Source of the DNA: Larix sibirica
Lineage: Eukaryota; Streptophyta; Pinopsida; Pinales; Pinaceae
Length of the DNA stretch: 10,897 bases
Assembly: GCA_004151065.3 (NCBI GenBank)
Contig: NWUY0305073732.1
Span: 3,265-14,161 of the forward strand
Direction of reading: 5' to 3'
Below are positions 1 to 7,780 of this stretch, piece after piece. The position numbers were made by a program, and so were the translations under genes. The number at the start of each line of letters is the position of its first letter. Position 1 is the stretch's first letter. Below the pieces are notes generated by a model. That model did no database searches, was not told where the DNA came from, and saw only the letters and a list, made by a program, of their open reading frames with translations.

Positions 1-285
1 GGCATTCATGAACTCAAAGTTTTTGGGGATTCACAAGTGACAATTAAATGGGCTAGTGATGAATATTTCTTGAAGGTCACTTCTCTTTTTCACTGGTGTT
101 CTAGAATCAAAGATGAGATCAGACAATTTAAGAATATCTCTTTCAAACATATCTATCGGCAACACAACTCATATGCTGACAAGATGTCCAAGCAAGCTCT
201 GAAAGGTGTTGAAGGAGTCATATGGAAAGAATTTCAGTGTTCTCACCTTTTTGATCGTGGCTCTTTTGATTTCTTTGCAAAATAA
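1..285 (+). pseudogene. RNase H-like domain fragment of LINE polyprotein (copy A)
   Basis: Frame 1 is open from the first base to the TAA at 283-285, giving 94 residues that continue from upstream of the window. The visible part covers the second half of an RNase H fold. It includes the strand with GDS (the usual third catalytic Asp, codon 28-30) and the late helix region with H-x(7)-AD (the final catalytic Asp). It differs from copy B by four amino acids, and four other codon changes are silent. As the tail of a LINE ORF2 in a fragmentary element, it is not expected to act as a host gene. Whether the full upstream ORF is intact cannot be seen. Confidence 0.7.
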
Positions 286-407
286 TTTTGTTTTTCTTTT
301 GGAGAAATTTGATATCAGTCTTATATATTTGATGATGGAGCTATCTGTTTCCTATGTAGTACTTTTTAGTTTCTTTTTTGGAGGAGTATGGGTCAGAAGG
401 TAACTGA
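1..407 (+). mobile_element. LINE 3' end, copy A (cut by window edge)
   Basis: This is the 3' end of a non-LTR retrotransposon. It carries the last 94 codons of an RNase H-like domain (1-285, stop TAA), then about 120 bases of 3' untranslated tail ending in taactga at 401-407. It aligns without gaps to copy B at offset 727 up to the tail. From there copy B carries an extra 17 bases, so the offset becomes 744. Eleven substitutions separate the copies over 407 bases. The left end lies outside the window. The right end stops at two undetermined bases, so its true junction with copy B is unknown. Confidence 0.75.
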
Positions 408-409
408 NN
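408..409. other. Undetermined bases at the copy A / copy B junction
   Basis: Two N bases sit exactly where similarity between the LINE copies ends. On the left is the end of the LINE 3' tail. On the right the sequence is at once inside an open LINE coding frame starting with the residues ARNK. This may be an unresolved A-rich tail or an assembly join, so the linkage between the copies should not be taken as proven. Confidence 0.85.
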
Positions 410-1012
410 GCAAGAAATAAATCTGTTTTTGAAGACCAACCACCAATTATACAAAACATTTGTATCCAGATATTCAAATTGGTGAAAGACTATTGCATTG
501 ATGATGCTGACCCAAAGGTTCAGAAGGTGAGCATATGCAATTTCCAGATTGAAGGTGTTTATGCCTTTTTTGATGGTGCGACTGATAATGGATTATGTGT
601 TGCTGGAGGAGTTCTCTATTTAAACAATGACCATAATTTCACTTTCAAAATAAAATGTGGTATTGGTACAAATATGAAGGCAAAATTACTAGCTCTCTGG
701 TGTATTCTTAAAGTGGCAAACCAATTTGGCATTCATGAACTCAAAGTTTTTGGGGATTCACGAGTGACAATTAAATGGGCTAGTGACGAATATTTCTTGA
801 AGGTCACTTCTCTTTTTCACTGGTGTTCTAGAATCAAAGATGAGATCAAACAATTTAAGAATATCTCTTTCAAACATATCTATCAGCAACACAACTCATA
901 CGCTGACAAGATGTCCAAGCAAGCTCTGAAAGGTGTTGAAGGAGTCATATGGGAAGAGTTTCAATGTTCTCACCTTTTTGATCGTGGCTCTTTTGATTTC
1001 TTTGCAAAATAG
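410..1012 (+). pseudogene. LINE ORF2 C-terminus with RNase H-like (RVT_3-type) domain
   Basis: The frame is open from 410 with no in-frame ATG near its 5' end, so this is the tail of a longer polyprotein and not a gene with its own start. The first residues, ARNKSVFED, match the linker that commonly precedes RNase H in plant LINE proteins (the WKARNK-type motif; established pattern). Numbering codons from 479 as 1, the first catalytic Asp lies in FFDGA (D32), the third in VFGDS (D93) and the last in SYADK (D143). The position normally holding the catalytic Glu (AELxAL in the family) reads AKLLAL, so it is Lys at residue 69. The stop is TAG at 1010-1012. The domain is complete in length, but probably catalytically dead if that alignment is right. 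It could also be read as a plant RNase H-like orphan gene. The upstream motif and the A-rich tail favour a LINE. Confidence 0.7.
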
Positions 1013-1042
1013 TTTTGTTTTTCTTCTGGAGAAATTTGATAT

Positions 1043-1076
1043 CAGTCTTATATATTTGATGATCTTATATATTTGA
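1043..1076 (+). repeat. 17-base tandem duplication in LINE copy B tail
   Basis: The 17-base string cttatatatttgatgat occurs twice in a row in copy B and once in copy A. It accounts for the only length difference between the two LINE tails. Replication slippage is the simplest explanation. Confidence 0.85.
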
Positions 1077-1160
1077 TGATGGAGCTATCTGTTTCCTATG
1101 TAGTACTTTTTAGTTTATTTTTTGGAGGAGTATGGGTCAGAAGGTAACTGAAAAAAATAA

Positions 1161-1465
1161 AATTCAAACCCTCATTCATAATTATGCGAAACGGAAAATT
1201 AAGGCGGAACAAAACAAAAACACACTACATTAGCGGTCGTCATGATAATGTAATGTAGAGGATTGCCACGAACAAATCCCTAGGCTTTCAGCATTATAGA
1301 AAGGGAGCTCCATCCGGTGGCGTCAGAGCGGTGATCCAATCGCCCTCAAGAACATGCCATTGGAGGAGGAGAGGGAGGAGGAACCGGAAGCGGATTAAAT
1401 GGATGTGTTTATTACTCTGGAAAGGGCTTGAAAACGAAAGGAATCGATCAAAGGATGCAATCCAA
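1161..1465. other. Intergenic segment between LINE and ARMC8-like gene, likely distal promoter
   Basis: No convincing gene is visible on either strand. The segment becomes richer in G and C from about 1240. It contains two CGTCA pentamers (near 1237 and 1320; the reverse of the TGACG bZIP core), which can occur by chance. Two very short frames lie here and just beyond: ATG at 1354 (14 codons, strongly acidic) and ATG at 1399 (10 codons). They would be upstream ORFs only if transcription starts before them, which the sequence does not show. Confidence 0.4.
1225..1258. repeat. Short inverted repeat, 8-base arms
   Basis: The arms are ctacatta (1225-1232) and taatgtag (1251-1258), separated by 18 bases. 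The arms are perfect but short, and no function is suggested. Confidence 0.4.
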
Positions 1466-1484
1466 TATTTAAAGAAGCGGCCCA
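1462..1484 (+). promoter_or_regulatory. Candidate core promoter: TATTTAAA and GGCCCA
   Basis: TATTTAAA at 1466-1473 is a fair TATA-like box, followed by GGCCCA at 1479-1484, the reverse of the TGGGCC (site II) element common in plant housekeeping promoters. If transcription starts about 30 bases downstream of the TATA-like box, the leader would be about 200 bases. The first ATG in it would then be the gene's own start at 1702, since no ATG occurs between 1475 and 1701. The placement is inferred only. Confidence 0.35.
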
Positions 1485-1499
1485 GTCTTCAGTCACGCC

Positions 1500-1701
1500 T
1501 TTTCATATCGATTTTATTGACTTTGAGGCCCTTTCCTCCTACCCATCTTCTCTGTCAAAGAGTTTACGATCGATATCATTATTATTATAGTTCCTTTTCT
1601 CCTTTGCCCAGGTCGCGGCTTCGAGGCCCTCTGCTCGCTCGGCAGGTCACGGGTTCGAATTCCAAAATCCAAGTTTCGCAAATCAGAAGCAAGATAACAA
1701 G
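1500..1701 (+). other. Probable 5' UTR of the ARMC8-like gene
   Basis: This segment is free of ATG, has pyrimidine-rich runs (around 1529-1556 and 1591-1609) as often seen in plant leaders, and leads directly into the start codon. The exact transcription start is unknown. Confidence 0.4.
1644..1663 (+). repeat. Degenerate tRNA-like B-box segment in the leader
   Basis: The string GGTTCGAATTC (1652-1662) differs by one base from the tRNA B-box form GGTTCGAATCC. It is preceded by AGGTCACG, which looks like a tRNA variable-loop end. The T stem keeps only about three pairs, and no A box or full cloverleaf could be found upstream. It is therefore not a working tRNA gene. It may be a remnant of a tRNA or SINE, or a chance match. 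Confidence 0.4.
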
Positions 1702-2025
1702 ATGCCCTCCTCATTGGGATGGTGCCGTCCGGAGGAACTCGTGGAGAATCTTAGTTCAGTGGACGCCGCGGCGAAACTGAAGGCCCTCAGGGACGTAAAG
1801 AACCAAATAATCGGCAACAAGACCAAAAAATTGTCCTATATAAAGCTCGGCGCAGTTTCAAGAGTTGTGGAGATCCTGGCTAGCGAATCGGAGGCTCCGC
1901 TGTTAGTTCAATCCGCAGCTGCTGTTGGGAGCTTTGCATATGGGATTGAATTGGGAGCCAAGACGGTCTTGGACAGTGGGGTTCTGCCTCATCTCTTCCG
2001 TATGCTCTGCAATGAAGATGATCAG
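1702..2025 (+). CDS. ARMC8: ARMC8-like exon 1 (residues 1-108)
   Basis: The exon is 108 full codons, from the start ATG to CAG before the donor GTATTC. It encodes the N-terminal cap and first ARM helices. It is more GC-rich than later exons. Confidence 0.88.
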
Positions 2026-5000
2026 GTATTCTTCTTTCCTCATTCTCCTTCGCCCCTTTAAAAAGCCCTTTTTTACTTGATGAAAAGAGTTTGAATTCCT
2101 AGTTTGCTACAGTTCTTATTTGTATGTTCTGATACTTTTAACTGATTGGTTTTCAATAAAGAAAAAATATGGTGGGTTCTCCAGCTTCTTATGAGACAGT
2201 GAATTTCACGGGGTAGTGTGTAGTTTATTTGACCTAGCCCTATTTTTAATGCCATCTGATTTTAATTAAATAAATGCTATCTTAACTGGTGTATTCAAGT
2301 AACATGTTTGAGCATCCGTTTCTTTGATCAAAAGATTTTACTAATACCTGTTCGCATTTCAATGCATTGTATTTTGTTTAGAGTTCTCTGCCTTGCAGCT
2401 AGAACCATAATTTGCAATGAAAAAGATGGCCTGTTCATGTCTTGATGCTTACAGCTTTGAACTGTCTGATCCCAGGTTGTGGAGGCTGGTGCTAGGTCCC
2501 TAAAAATGATTTTCCAGTCAGCACATGCACCGAAAAATGATATGCTTCAAGGTCAGAGAATGGATCTACTACTTACCCTTCTGAACAGTACAAATGAAAC
2601 TGTGGCAGAAGTTGCCGCAAGTGTTATTGCACGTTGCTGTGAAACCGGCATGCAACAGCATGCTTTGTTGAATGCTGGTGCTTTGGACATCCTTGTAGGT
2701 CTGCTGGGAAGCTCTCTAAAGAGAACAGAAGCTTGTTTAGATGCATTAAGAGCTCTTGTCAAGAAAAATCCTCAAATTTCTATGAAGTTGATTGCTGCAA
2801 AACAGGGTGGTGCTCTAGCTACAATCATCAAATTAGTAAAGGATAAATCTCCTCGCACAAGATTGCTTGCTTGCATGTGCTTGACAAATGTAGGCTGTGC
2901 TTGCCCTTCTAGCTATCCAAAAGAATTGGAGATGAGGACTAATATGTTACCTATTTTAGTCAAGCTGCTTGATGAGCCTGGTCAAGTTGGAGAAGAAGCT
3001 CCTAGTGTATTGGCAGATCTGGTTGCAAATAATGAAGAGCTGCAGAAGCTAGCCTATGGCATAAATGCTGTTGAAAAGCTGTGTAAATTTTTGCACAAAG
3101 ATTCCTTGCAATCCAAGCATCTACAAGGTGTATTAATAGCTCTATCTGAGCTTGGGTCTCGGTTGGAAGAAATCAGGAAGAAGGTTCTATCCTCGGAGGT
3201 TTGTAAATTTGCCTTGAGTTTTATTTCTGCACTTGTGCATGGATATGCGATCTTAAAAAGTTAGTCATTGATTTCTGTAACATTGAAAAACGGCTTCGAA
3301 AATTAGCTGTGATTTATGGTGTTGCCCCACCATAGATGTTAGTTTTGTTTATTTGGAGTCTGAGACTTGAAGTACTGAGTAACTGAAGCTCTGTTTGAAA
3401 CCAAACGTGTTAAGAATATATTTTTTCTCAAAAGCAATCTAGTCTACCTTTGAAGGGCTGAGGGGTATATGAAATTGCCATCCATCGGGAGAAATTATCA
3501 ATCTGCCAAATGTTCTATGGATTGGGAATTTGAAACTTAGAACGCTTCAATCACCTTGTTTAAAAAGGTAACCAAATTTGTTCTCCACAGTCAGAGTGAG
3601 TCAAGCTGCTAAGTGGGGAAATTCCTAACACTCCAGGACTATAAGATTATAACTTCTTTCCTCTTATCCATTAGGTCATAAATTGGATTTTTAATCAGGA
3701 ACAGGGGTAAAGGTACCCTATGGACTTGGTGTATGGTAGCTTCAAATGACATAGGGAACGGTCAATTTCTGAAATGCTTCATTGTCTTTCCATTTGTTTT
3801 AACAATTTTCACTTTATTATTGTTTCTTGACATCATGTCAATATACTTGGCACATCAAATCTAGTATAGAAAGGGATGGGCCTAACTTAGATGTCTCTTG
3901 CTTAGTTAAATACACACAGAAAACCAATATTTTGTATGGACATTTGGAAGCATAATTAGCGATAATATGCCTGGATACTTGTATCCCTGACTTTGTTGAG
4001 TGTTTTGATCTATTTTTTCTGGTCAACCTATTAAATATTCTTGGCATCTGAAATTTCTCTCTATATCAATTATTCTCTTTTTATATTTAGAATTTTTTGA
4101 GCTGATCCCTCCTTCTTACAGCCCCAAGGCCCAATTGCTACTGCTTTGGTACATGAATCTATGGCTGTGCGCATAGCAGCTTGCACTTTTATAAAAAGCA
4201 TTTCTCGATCTGTTAAGGTGTGTTCCTTTGCCTCAGTTGCCCTGCATAAATAATTTTTAGTTACTCCGTTGAATCTGGAAAATCTTTGTTACATTTTACT
4301 AATATCTGAAGAGTTTCATTACACAGAATCTCCGTACCTCCCCTACAGATGAAGGTGTTGTTTTTCCTCTGTTCAAGTTGTTGGATGATGACTCCCCAGC
4401 AGTGCAGGTATATGAATCTCCAAAAAATTGTGATCATGTTACTATGAAATAGCATTTTGGTATTGGTAAATTTATCTATTTTGTTTTGATATTTAAAATA
4501 CTATAGGCATCTGGGGCATGGCATATTTGGTCTTGGTGTCTTGGTCTCTCCAGACAAGTAACAACTTGGGACGTTATTATTATTTCATTTTGCATTTTAT
4601 TTTTTCAAAGTACTTAAATATTTTTTGATTATTGATTCAGGTTGAGGCTTTGAGTGCGATCAGTAATGTTGTGCTTGATTTTACACCTCATAAAACGGTT
4701 TTCTTTAAGTGTGGGGGTGTGATGCAACTCATTCAGCTTGCTAAGTCAATGGATCCAATGCTGAGGCTGAATGCAGTATGGGCTTTGAGAAACTTGTTGT
4801 ACTTGGCAGACATGTCAGTGAAAGGGAAGGTGATGGAAGATCTCACTGTAACAACCTTGTCAAGCTTGATTCATGGTATTCCCTTCCTTTGCATGCTTCA
4901 AAGTGATTTCAATTTGTAATCTGTCTATAAGAGTCAAACAGTTTTGGTACTAGATACCTGAAAGGCCATTTCCATCTTACATTGGCTGTTAATATCTGTT

Positions 5001-6845
5001 TTAGATCCCGAAGAGGTGGTCCAAGAGCAAGCACTGGCATTTGTTCGTAACCTGGTATATGGAAGTGTTGAATCTGTTCAGCAAGTTTTTGTTGAAGATG
5101 GACTAATTCTTAGAGCTGTGGTGCAACAATTACGTATTGCAACAGGACCAGAAGTTTGCACACAGGTTTTCATCTCTTTCATGTTGTATATTCTTTTTGT
5201 CCTTTATTTTTCTGTGGAGTTTCTTCTATGTTTGGTCTCTTGTTTTCAAGAGATTATAATGAAATTTATTTGTGCTAGCCTACATCCAATCCTTGGACTT
5301 AACCACCTTTTTTTCTATTCTTTCTTGTTTGATCTCATAAAGTGTATTTAAATCTTGTCAAATGGCTGAGTATTCAGAAACCTTTGACCACATTAGCATC
5401 CTGCCGGGCTGTGGCTCGTTGGTTTGGAGGGGGCACTGCCAAACAGTCCAGTTTCAAACTCTGGTGGGTGTAGTGCCCTTTTGTGTATGTATTGGCAAAG
5501 GTGTTTGACCTCCCAAAGTTGGTTACCCTCCATCAAAGGGCCTTAACACATACAAGCCAGTTGGTCCAAGTGGGATGTTAATAGGATACTTTATCCTTTT
5601 AGGTAGCCTTTTAACACTTTTGTCTTGAAACTCTTGTATTTGTTGTGTGATCCTCCATGTTTTTTCTTTATTTTCTTATCCCAAGGATTCCTCTTATTTT
5701 GTCAATTTCAAAGTATTTTTCATGTTTTCTTCCAACATTTTTATTTACAGTGGGATCAACATGTGATGAATTTGAATTTTTGATTATATATTTCTTGGCT
5801 TACCTAATTGGAGCTCTGTGACATCACAAGTAGGACTAGAAGGATTTATTGAACATATTTGCCTATGGGTATTTACTATTATCCAGCCTGTTTCCATTTA
5901 TTTGGTAGGCCTTCTGAAGTAATATTATTTCTCCTTTTTCCCATTCTGGACTGTTTTTTGGGTGCTGCTTTTGTCGGCACCACACTTAAAATTTGAATTT
6001 GTGTCCCACTATACTTGTTAGGGTTTATGTTTTATTGTTGTTCCTGACAAAAACCTAAGATAAGCAGTCACAACTTGAGATACTTGAAAAAAATTGATTA
6101 AAGTTATGTGCAATGTACTCGTGAGTCAGATTCAGAATTCCTGATGATTATTAGTCATTGCATTCTTTTCCTTAATTTAATTGATATAGATGGAGAATGA
6201 TGTCTTAAATGACCATTTTGTTTCTTCATTTTTTTGTTGACACTATTCCTTACATCGTGGACTGGCTTATAACATTAATGTAATTTGAACTGGAGAACTC
6301 TTGACAGCATTAAGAATTGACATTTAAATTTATTCTCGTCTTTTGGTGGTCATTATTGAATTATTAAATTATTTTAATATGGTGCTGCAGGGGCTTTATG
6401 TGCTTTGCAATGTCGCAGCAGGGAATGAGATTCACAAAGATGAAGTCATGCGTTTTGTTCAAGCATCTTTCCAGGAAGAGTGTATTCCTTTGATTAGATT
6501 TTTGCAGGACATGAACAACGCTCAAGTTCGTGTGGCAGCAGTATGGTGTATAATGAACCTATGCTATCCTGAAAGCCCTGGTGTTCTTTCTCGTATAGAA
6601 AGGCTTATACATGCAGGAATCCTTTCACAACTTCAAAATATGACCGATGATCCCTGCTTAGATGTTAAAGTATGGGTAGCAGTTATTTCTTAACCTTGGA
6701 AATACTGTTTTTTTTTCCTTTTTTCAAATTTGCCTGCCTGCTTTAATTCAATCAATAATTGTCTTATTGCTACCTCATTATCAAATTACAGGATCGCGTG
6801 AAAACTGCATTGGAGCATTTTATGGCTACAGAAATCTCATTGTAG
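1702..6845 (+). CDS. ARMC8: ARMC8/Gid5-like armadillo-repeat protein (GID/CTLH ubiquitin ligase subunit), 8 exons
   Basis: The joined exons (1702-2025, 2476-3198, 4122-4217, 4327-4407, 4641-4875, 5005-5165, 6391-6669, 6792-6845) give 650 residues, near the length of animal ARMC8. All introns are GT-AG and the frame is unbroken. The product is a stack of armadillo repeats. Repeat-type helices are visible at KLGAVSRVVEIL (48-59), DSGVLPHLFRML (91-102), NAGALDILVGLL (174-185), GGALATIIKLV (219-229), NMLPILVKLL (264-273), CGGVMQLIQL (432-441), VWALRNL (454-460), FVRNLVYG (499-506) and VWCIMNLC (591-598). Segments typical of ARMC8 include IIGN (36-39), the VWALRNL block and a DRVKTALEHF-like C-terminus. 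In yeast and animals Gid5/ARMC8 is a scaffold that holds the substrate receptor (Gid4) in the GID/CTLH E3 ligase; a similar role in plants is inferred. There is no signal peptide or membrane segment. ATG 1702 is chosen because it is the first ATG in the leader and has A at -3. Other ARM proteins (importin-alpha, PUB-ARM) fit less well: no IBB or U-box is present. Confidence 0.9.
2026..2475 (+). other. Intron 1 (phase 0)
   Basis: Donor GTATTC, acceptor ending in CCCAG. It is AT-rich, and apart from an AATAAA string near 2154 nothing distinct is visible in its 450 bases. Confidence 0.85.
2476..3198 (+). CDS. ARMC8: ARMC8-like exon 2 (residues 109-349)
   Basis: This is the largest exon, 241 codons, starting VVEAGAR and ending LSSE before the donor GTTTGT. 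It encodes about five ARM repeats. Reading past the donor gives a stop at 3262-3264, which would truncate the protein if intron 2 were retained. Confidence 0.88.
3199..4121 (+). other. Intron 2 (phase 0)
   Basis: Donor GTTTGT, acceptor TTCTTACAG. The 923 bases are AT-rich, and I see no coding potential, tRNA-like element or clear repeat in them. Confidence 0.8.
4122..4217 (+). CDS. ARMC8: ARMC8-like exon 3 (residues 350-381)
   Basis: It has 32 full codons, starting PQGPIATAL and ending SISRSVK. The AVRIAACTFIKSISRSVK segment is a typical ARM helix. It was missed as an open frame because it is short. The donor is AAG|GTGTGT. Confidence 0.87.
4218..4326 (+). other. Intron 3 (phase 0)
   Basis: A short intron of 109 bases, with donor GTGTGT and acceptor ATTACACAG. 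Confidence 0.82.
4327..4407 (+). CDS. ARMC8: ARMC8-like exon 4 (residues 382-408)
   Basis: It has 27 full codons, NLRTSPTDEG to DDDSPAVQ. It continues the ARM helix of exon 3 into the next repeat (VVFPLFKLLDDDSPAVQ). The donor is CAG|GTATAT. Confidence 0.87.
4408..4640 (+). other. Intron 4 (phase 0)
   Basis: It is 233 bases, with donor GTATAT and acceptor GATTCAG. Nothing distinct is visible inside. Confidence 0.82.
4641..4875 (+). CDS. ARMC8: ARMC8-like exon 5 (residues 409-487, last codon split)
   Basis: It has 78 codons plus one base, VEALSAISNVV to SLIH plus the first base of GAT (Asp 487). It carries the strongest ARMC8-like block, LRLNAVWALRNLLYLAD. It is the only exon with a phase-1 end. 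Confidence 0.9.
4876..5004 (+). other. Intron 5 (phase 1)
   Basis: It is 129 bases, with donor GTATTC and acceptor TGTTTTAG. Splicing joins G to AT, restoring Asp and the sequence HDPEEVV. Confidence 0.85.
5005..5165 (+). CDS. ARMC8: ARMC8-like exon 6 (residues 487-540)
   Basis: It has two bases completing Asp 487, then 53 codons, PEEVVQEQALAFVRNLVYG to EVCTQ. The donor CAG|GTTTTC is weak. Confidence 0.88.
5166..6390 (+). other. Intron 6 (phase 0), longest intron
   Basis: It is 1225 bases, with donor GTTTTC and acceptor GTGCTGCAG. It holds a tRNA-derived SINE-like segment near 5402-5640. The rest is AT-rich without coding potential. Confidence 0.82.
5402..5640 (+). mobile_element. tRNA-derived SINE-like insertion in intron 6
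   Basis: An A-box-like string TGGCTCGTTGGT (5412-5423) and a B-box-like string GTTTCAAACTC (5451-5461) are spaced as in a tRNA. The T arm is still recognisable: CCAGT (5448-5452) faces TCTGG (5460-5464) with four of five pairs, around the seven-base loop TTCAAAC. The loop is the expected TTCGAAC with one CpG-type change. The head is followed by a tRNA-unrelated body, as in plant SINEs. The 3' end and a target-site duplication could not be fixed, so the right boundary is approximate and no family is assigned. Confidence 0.5.
6391..6669 (+). CDS. ARMC8: ARMC8-like exon 7 (residues 541-633)
   Basis: It has 93 full codons, GLYVLCNVAAG to DPCLDVK. It encodes the last complete ARM repeats (VRVAAVWCIMNLC; LIHAGILSQLQNM). 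The donor AAA|GTATGG lacks the usual G at its last exon base. Confidence 0.9.
6670..6791 (+). other. Intron 7 (phase 0)
   Basis: It is 122 bases, with donor GTATGG and acceptor AAATTACAG. Retention would end the protein at the TAA at 6691-6693, seven codons past exon 7. Confidence 0.82.
6792..6845 (+). CDS. ARMC8: ARMC8-like exon 8 (residues 634-650 and stop)
   Basis: It has 17 codons plus TAG: DRVKTALEHFMATEISL. The final helix matches the C-terminal end expected in ARMC8 proteins, so the gene is complete. Confidence 0.85.
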   Translation, partial: DRVKTALEHFMATEISL

Positions 6846-7780
6846 TACCAGATTTTCCTGTAAAGATTTAATCCAAGCTCTTTAACATCAAGCTAGTTTG
6901 GAACTCATGTACCAGACATGTTTGGGTTCGCTCAAAAGCACTTGTCAGGAATTTTGTTTTGAAGGTATTATTACTGTGACATAGCTGCATTAAGGCTTTG
7001 TTGGTATTTAACCATAGTGGTAGTCCCTGGTAATTTCATGAGACGAACTTCTCATTGGGATTTTCCATTCCTTTCTGTATTCGATACGGGATTTATATGG
7101 ATATTGAAATTTCAACTGGGGAACTTTATTTCTGCAGATATGGAGCTTCCATGAGATAGTCTGTAACAAGACGAGGATTTATAAGACTATCTCTGTCTTA
7201 AAGGAACCTTTTCTTTTGTACGAGAGAATATTGTTATATTTTGTGGACCTCATTAGCGATGTGCTAGGTCACATGCTATTGAAAATCAAACGCTGGAATT
7301 AGCCTGGAAATGAAAACCGTAAAGAGACTTTCCTCTATCATCTCATACCTCTATCAAGTTGAATCAGTTGAGCGTAACAGGCTTTAATGATACCTTGGTG
7401 TTCTACTTTTGAAAGGCTTCTACACAACCATTATCATGTGAAATCCTTTCTTGGAGACTCCGGTTACAGGGCTTCATGGATTGTGGAAAGTATGTCTTCT
7501 TATTTTAATGAAACAAATAGGCACACAACACCAGACTCTGAACAGTGCAACGTCTGTGCGCCTTACTAATTTGGTGTAGTTGAGAACATAGCTATTGGCT
7601 ACGAAGGGAGAATGGAGTCCAAAGTACTCCATTGGATTTAGTTGCAGACGGCTTACCCTATATAGCTCTATATTGATCTGAACAATGATGCACCACCGTG
7701 GCAGCTATGTTGTGAGCTTCTTTGTAGCATATTCAATGTAAAATCTTCCGAAACTCGTTTTGAACTTTTGAAAGCCATAT
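6846..7780 (+). other. Probable 3' UTR and downstream sequence
   Basis: No coding continuation follows the TAG. The end of transcription is not fixed. No AATAAA occurs until 8217-8222, but plant signals are degenerate, and T/A-rich stretches near 7735-7800 could serve. A 60-codon frame at 7387-7569 lies here and has no recognised motif. Confidence 0.4.
6965..7137 (+). other. Candidate intron in the 3' UTR
   Basis: A good donor (AAG|GTATTA at 6965) and a good acceptor (TTATTTCTGCAG ending at 7137) frame 173 AT-rich bases. Both fit the quality of the coding introns. If used, the stop codon would lie 119 bases upstream of the last exon junction. This rests on splice-site appearance only. Confidence 0.4.

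Larger units (their letters stand above)
410..1160 (+). mobile_element. LINE 3' end, copy B (5'-truncated), with short A-rich tail
   Basis: This second LINE fragment begins inside the polyprotein, keeps the whole RNase H-like domain (to 1012), and is followed by about 140 bases of 3' tail. It ends in an A-rich run (gaaaaaaataaaa, from 1150), which fits a LINE poly(A) tail. The part from 728 to 1151 duplicates copy A. The part from 410 to 727 has no partner in the window because copy A begins later in the element. A target-site duplication could not be found because the left insertion boundary is not resolved. Confidence 0.72.

Noticed and set aside
410-1012. Stand-alone host RNase H gene
   Set aside because: There is no own start codon, it has a LINE-type upstream motif and an A-rich tail, and a near-identical partial copy lies next to it.
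1514-1714. 66-codon frame on the minus strand reading GIRTRDLPS
   Set aside because: This phrase is the usual spurious translation of the reverse of a tRNA-like B box, not a protein family.
1331-1780. 149-codon frame across the promoter and start of the gene
   Set aside because: It overlaps exon 1 in another frame, is Arg- and Pro-rich from local GC content, and has no motif.
2026-6791. Breaks in the ARM frame as signs of a pseudogene
   Set aside because: Every break lies between good GT-AG sites, and joining the exons gives one continuous 650-residue frame matching ARMC8.
7387-7569. 60-codon ATG-started frame in the downstream region
   Set aside because: It has no recognised motif, lies within the probable 3' UTR, and its length is not surprising by chance.
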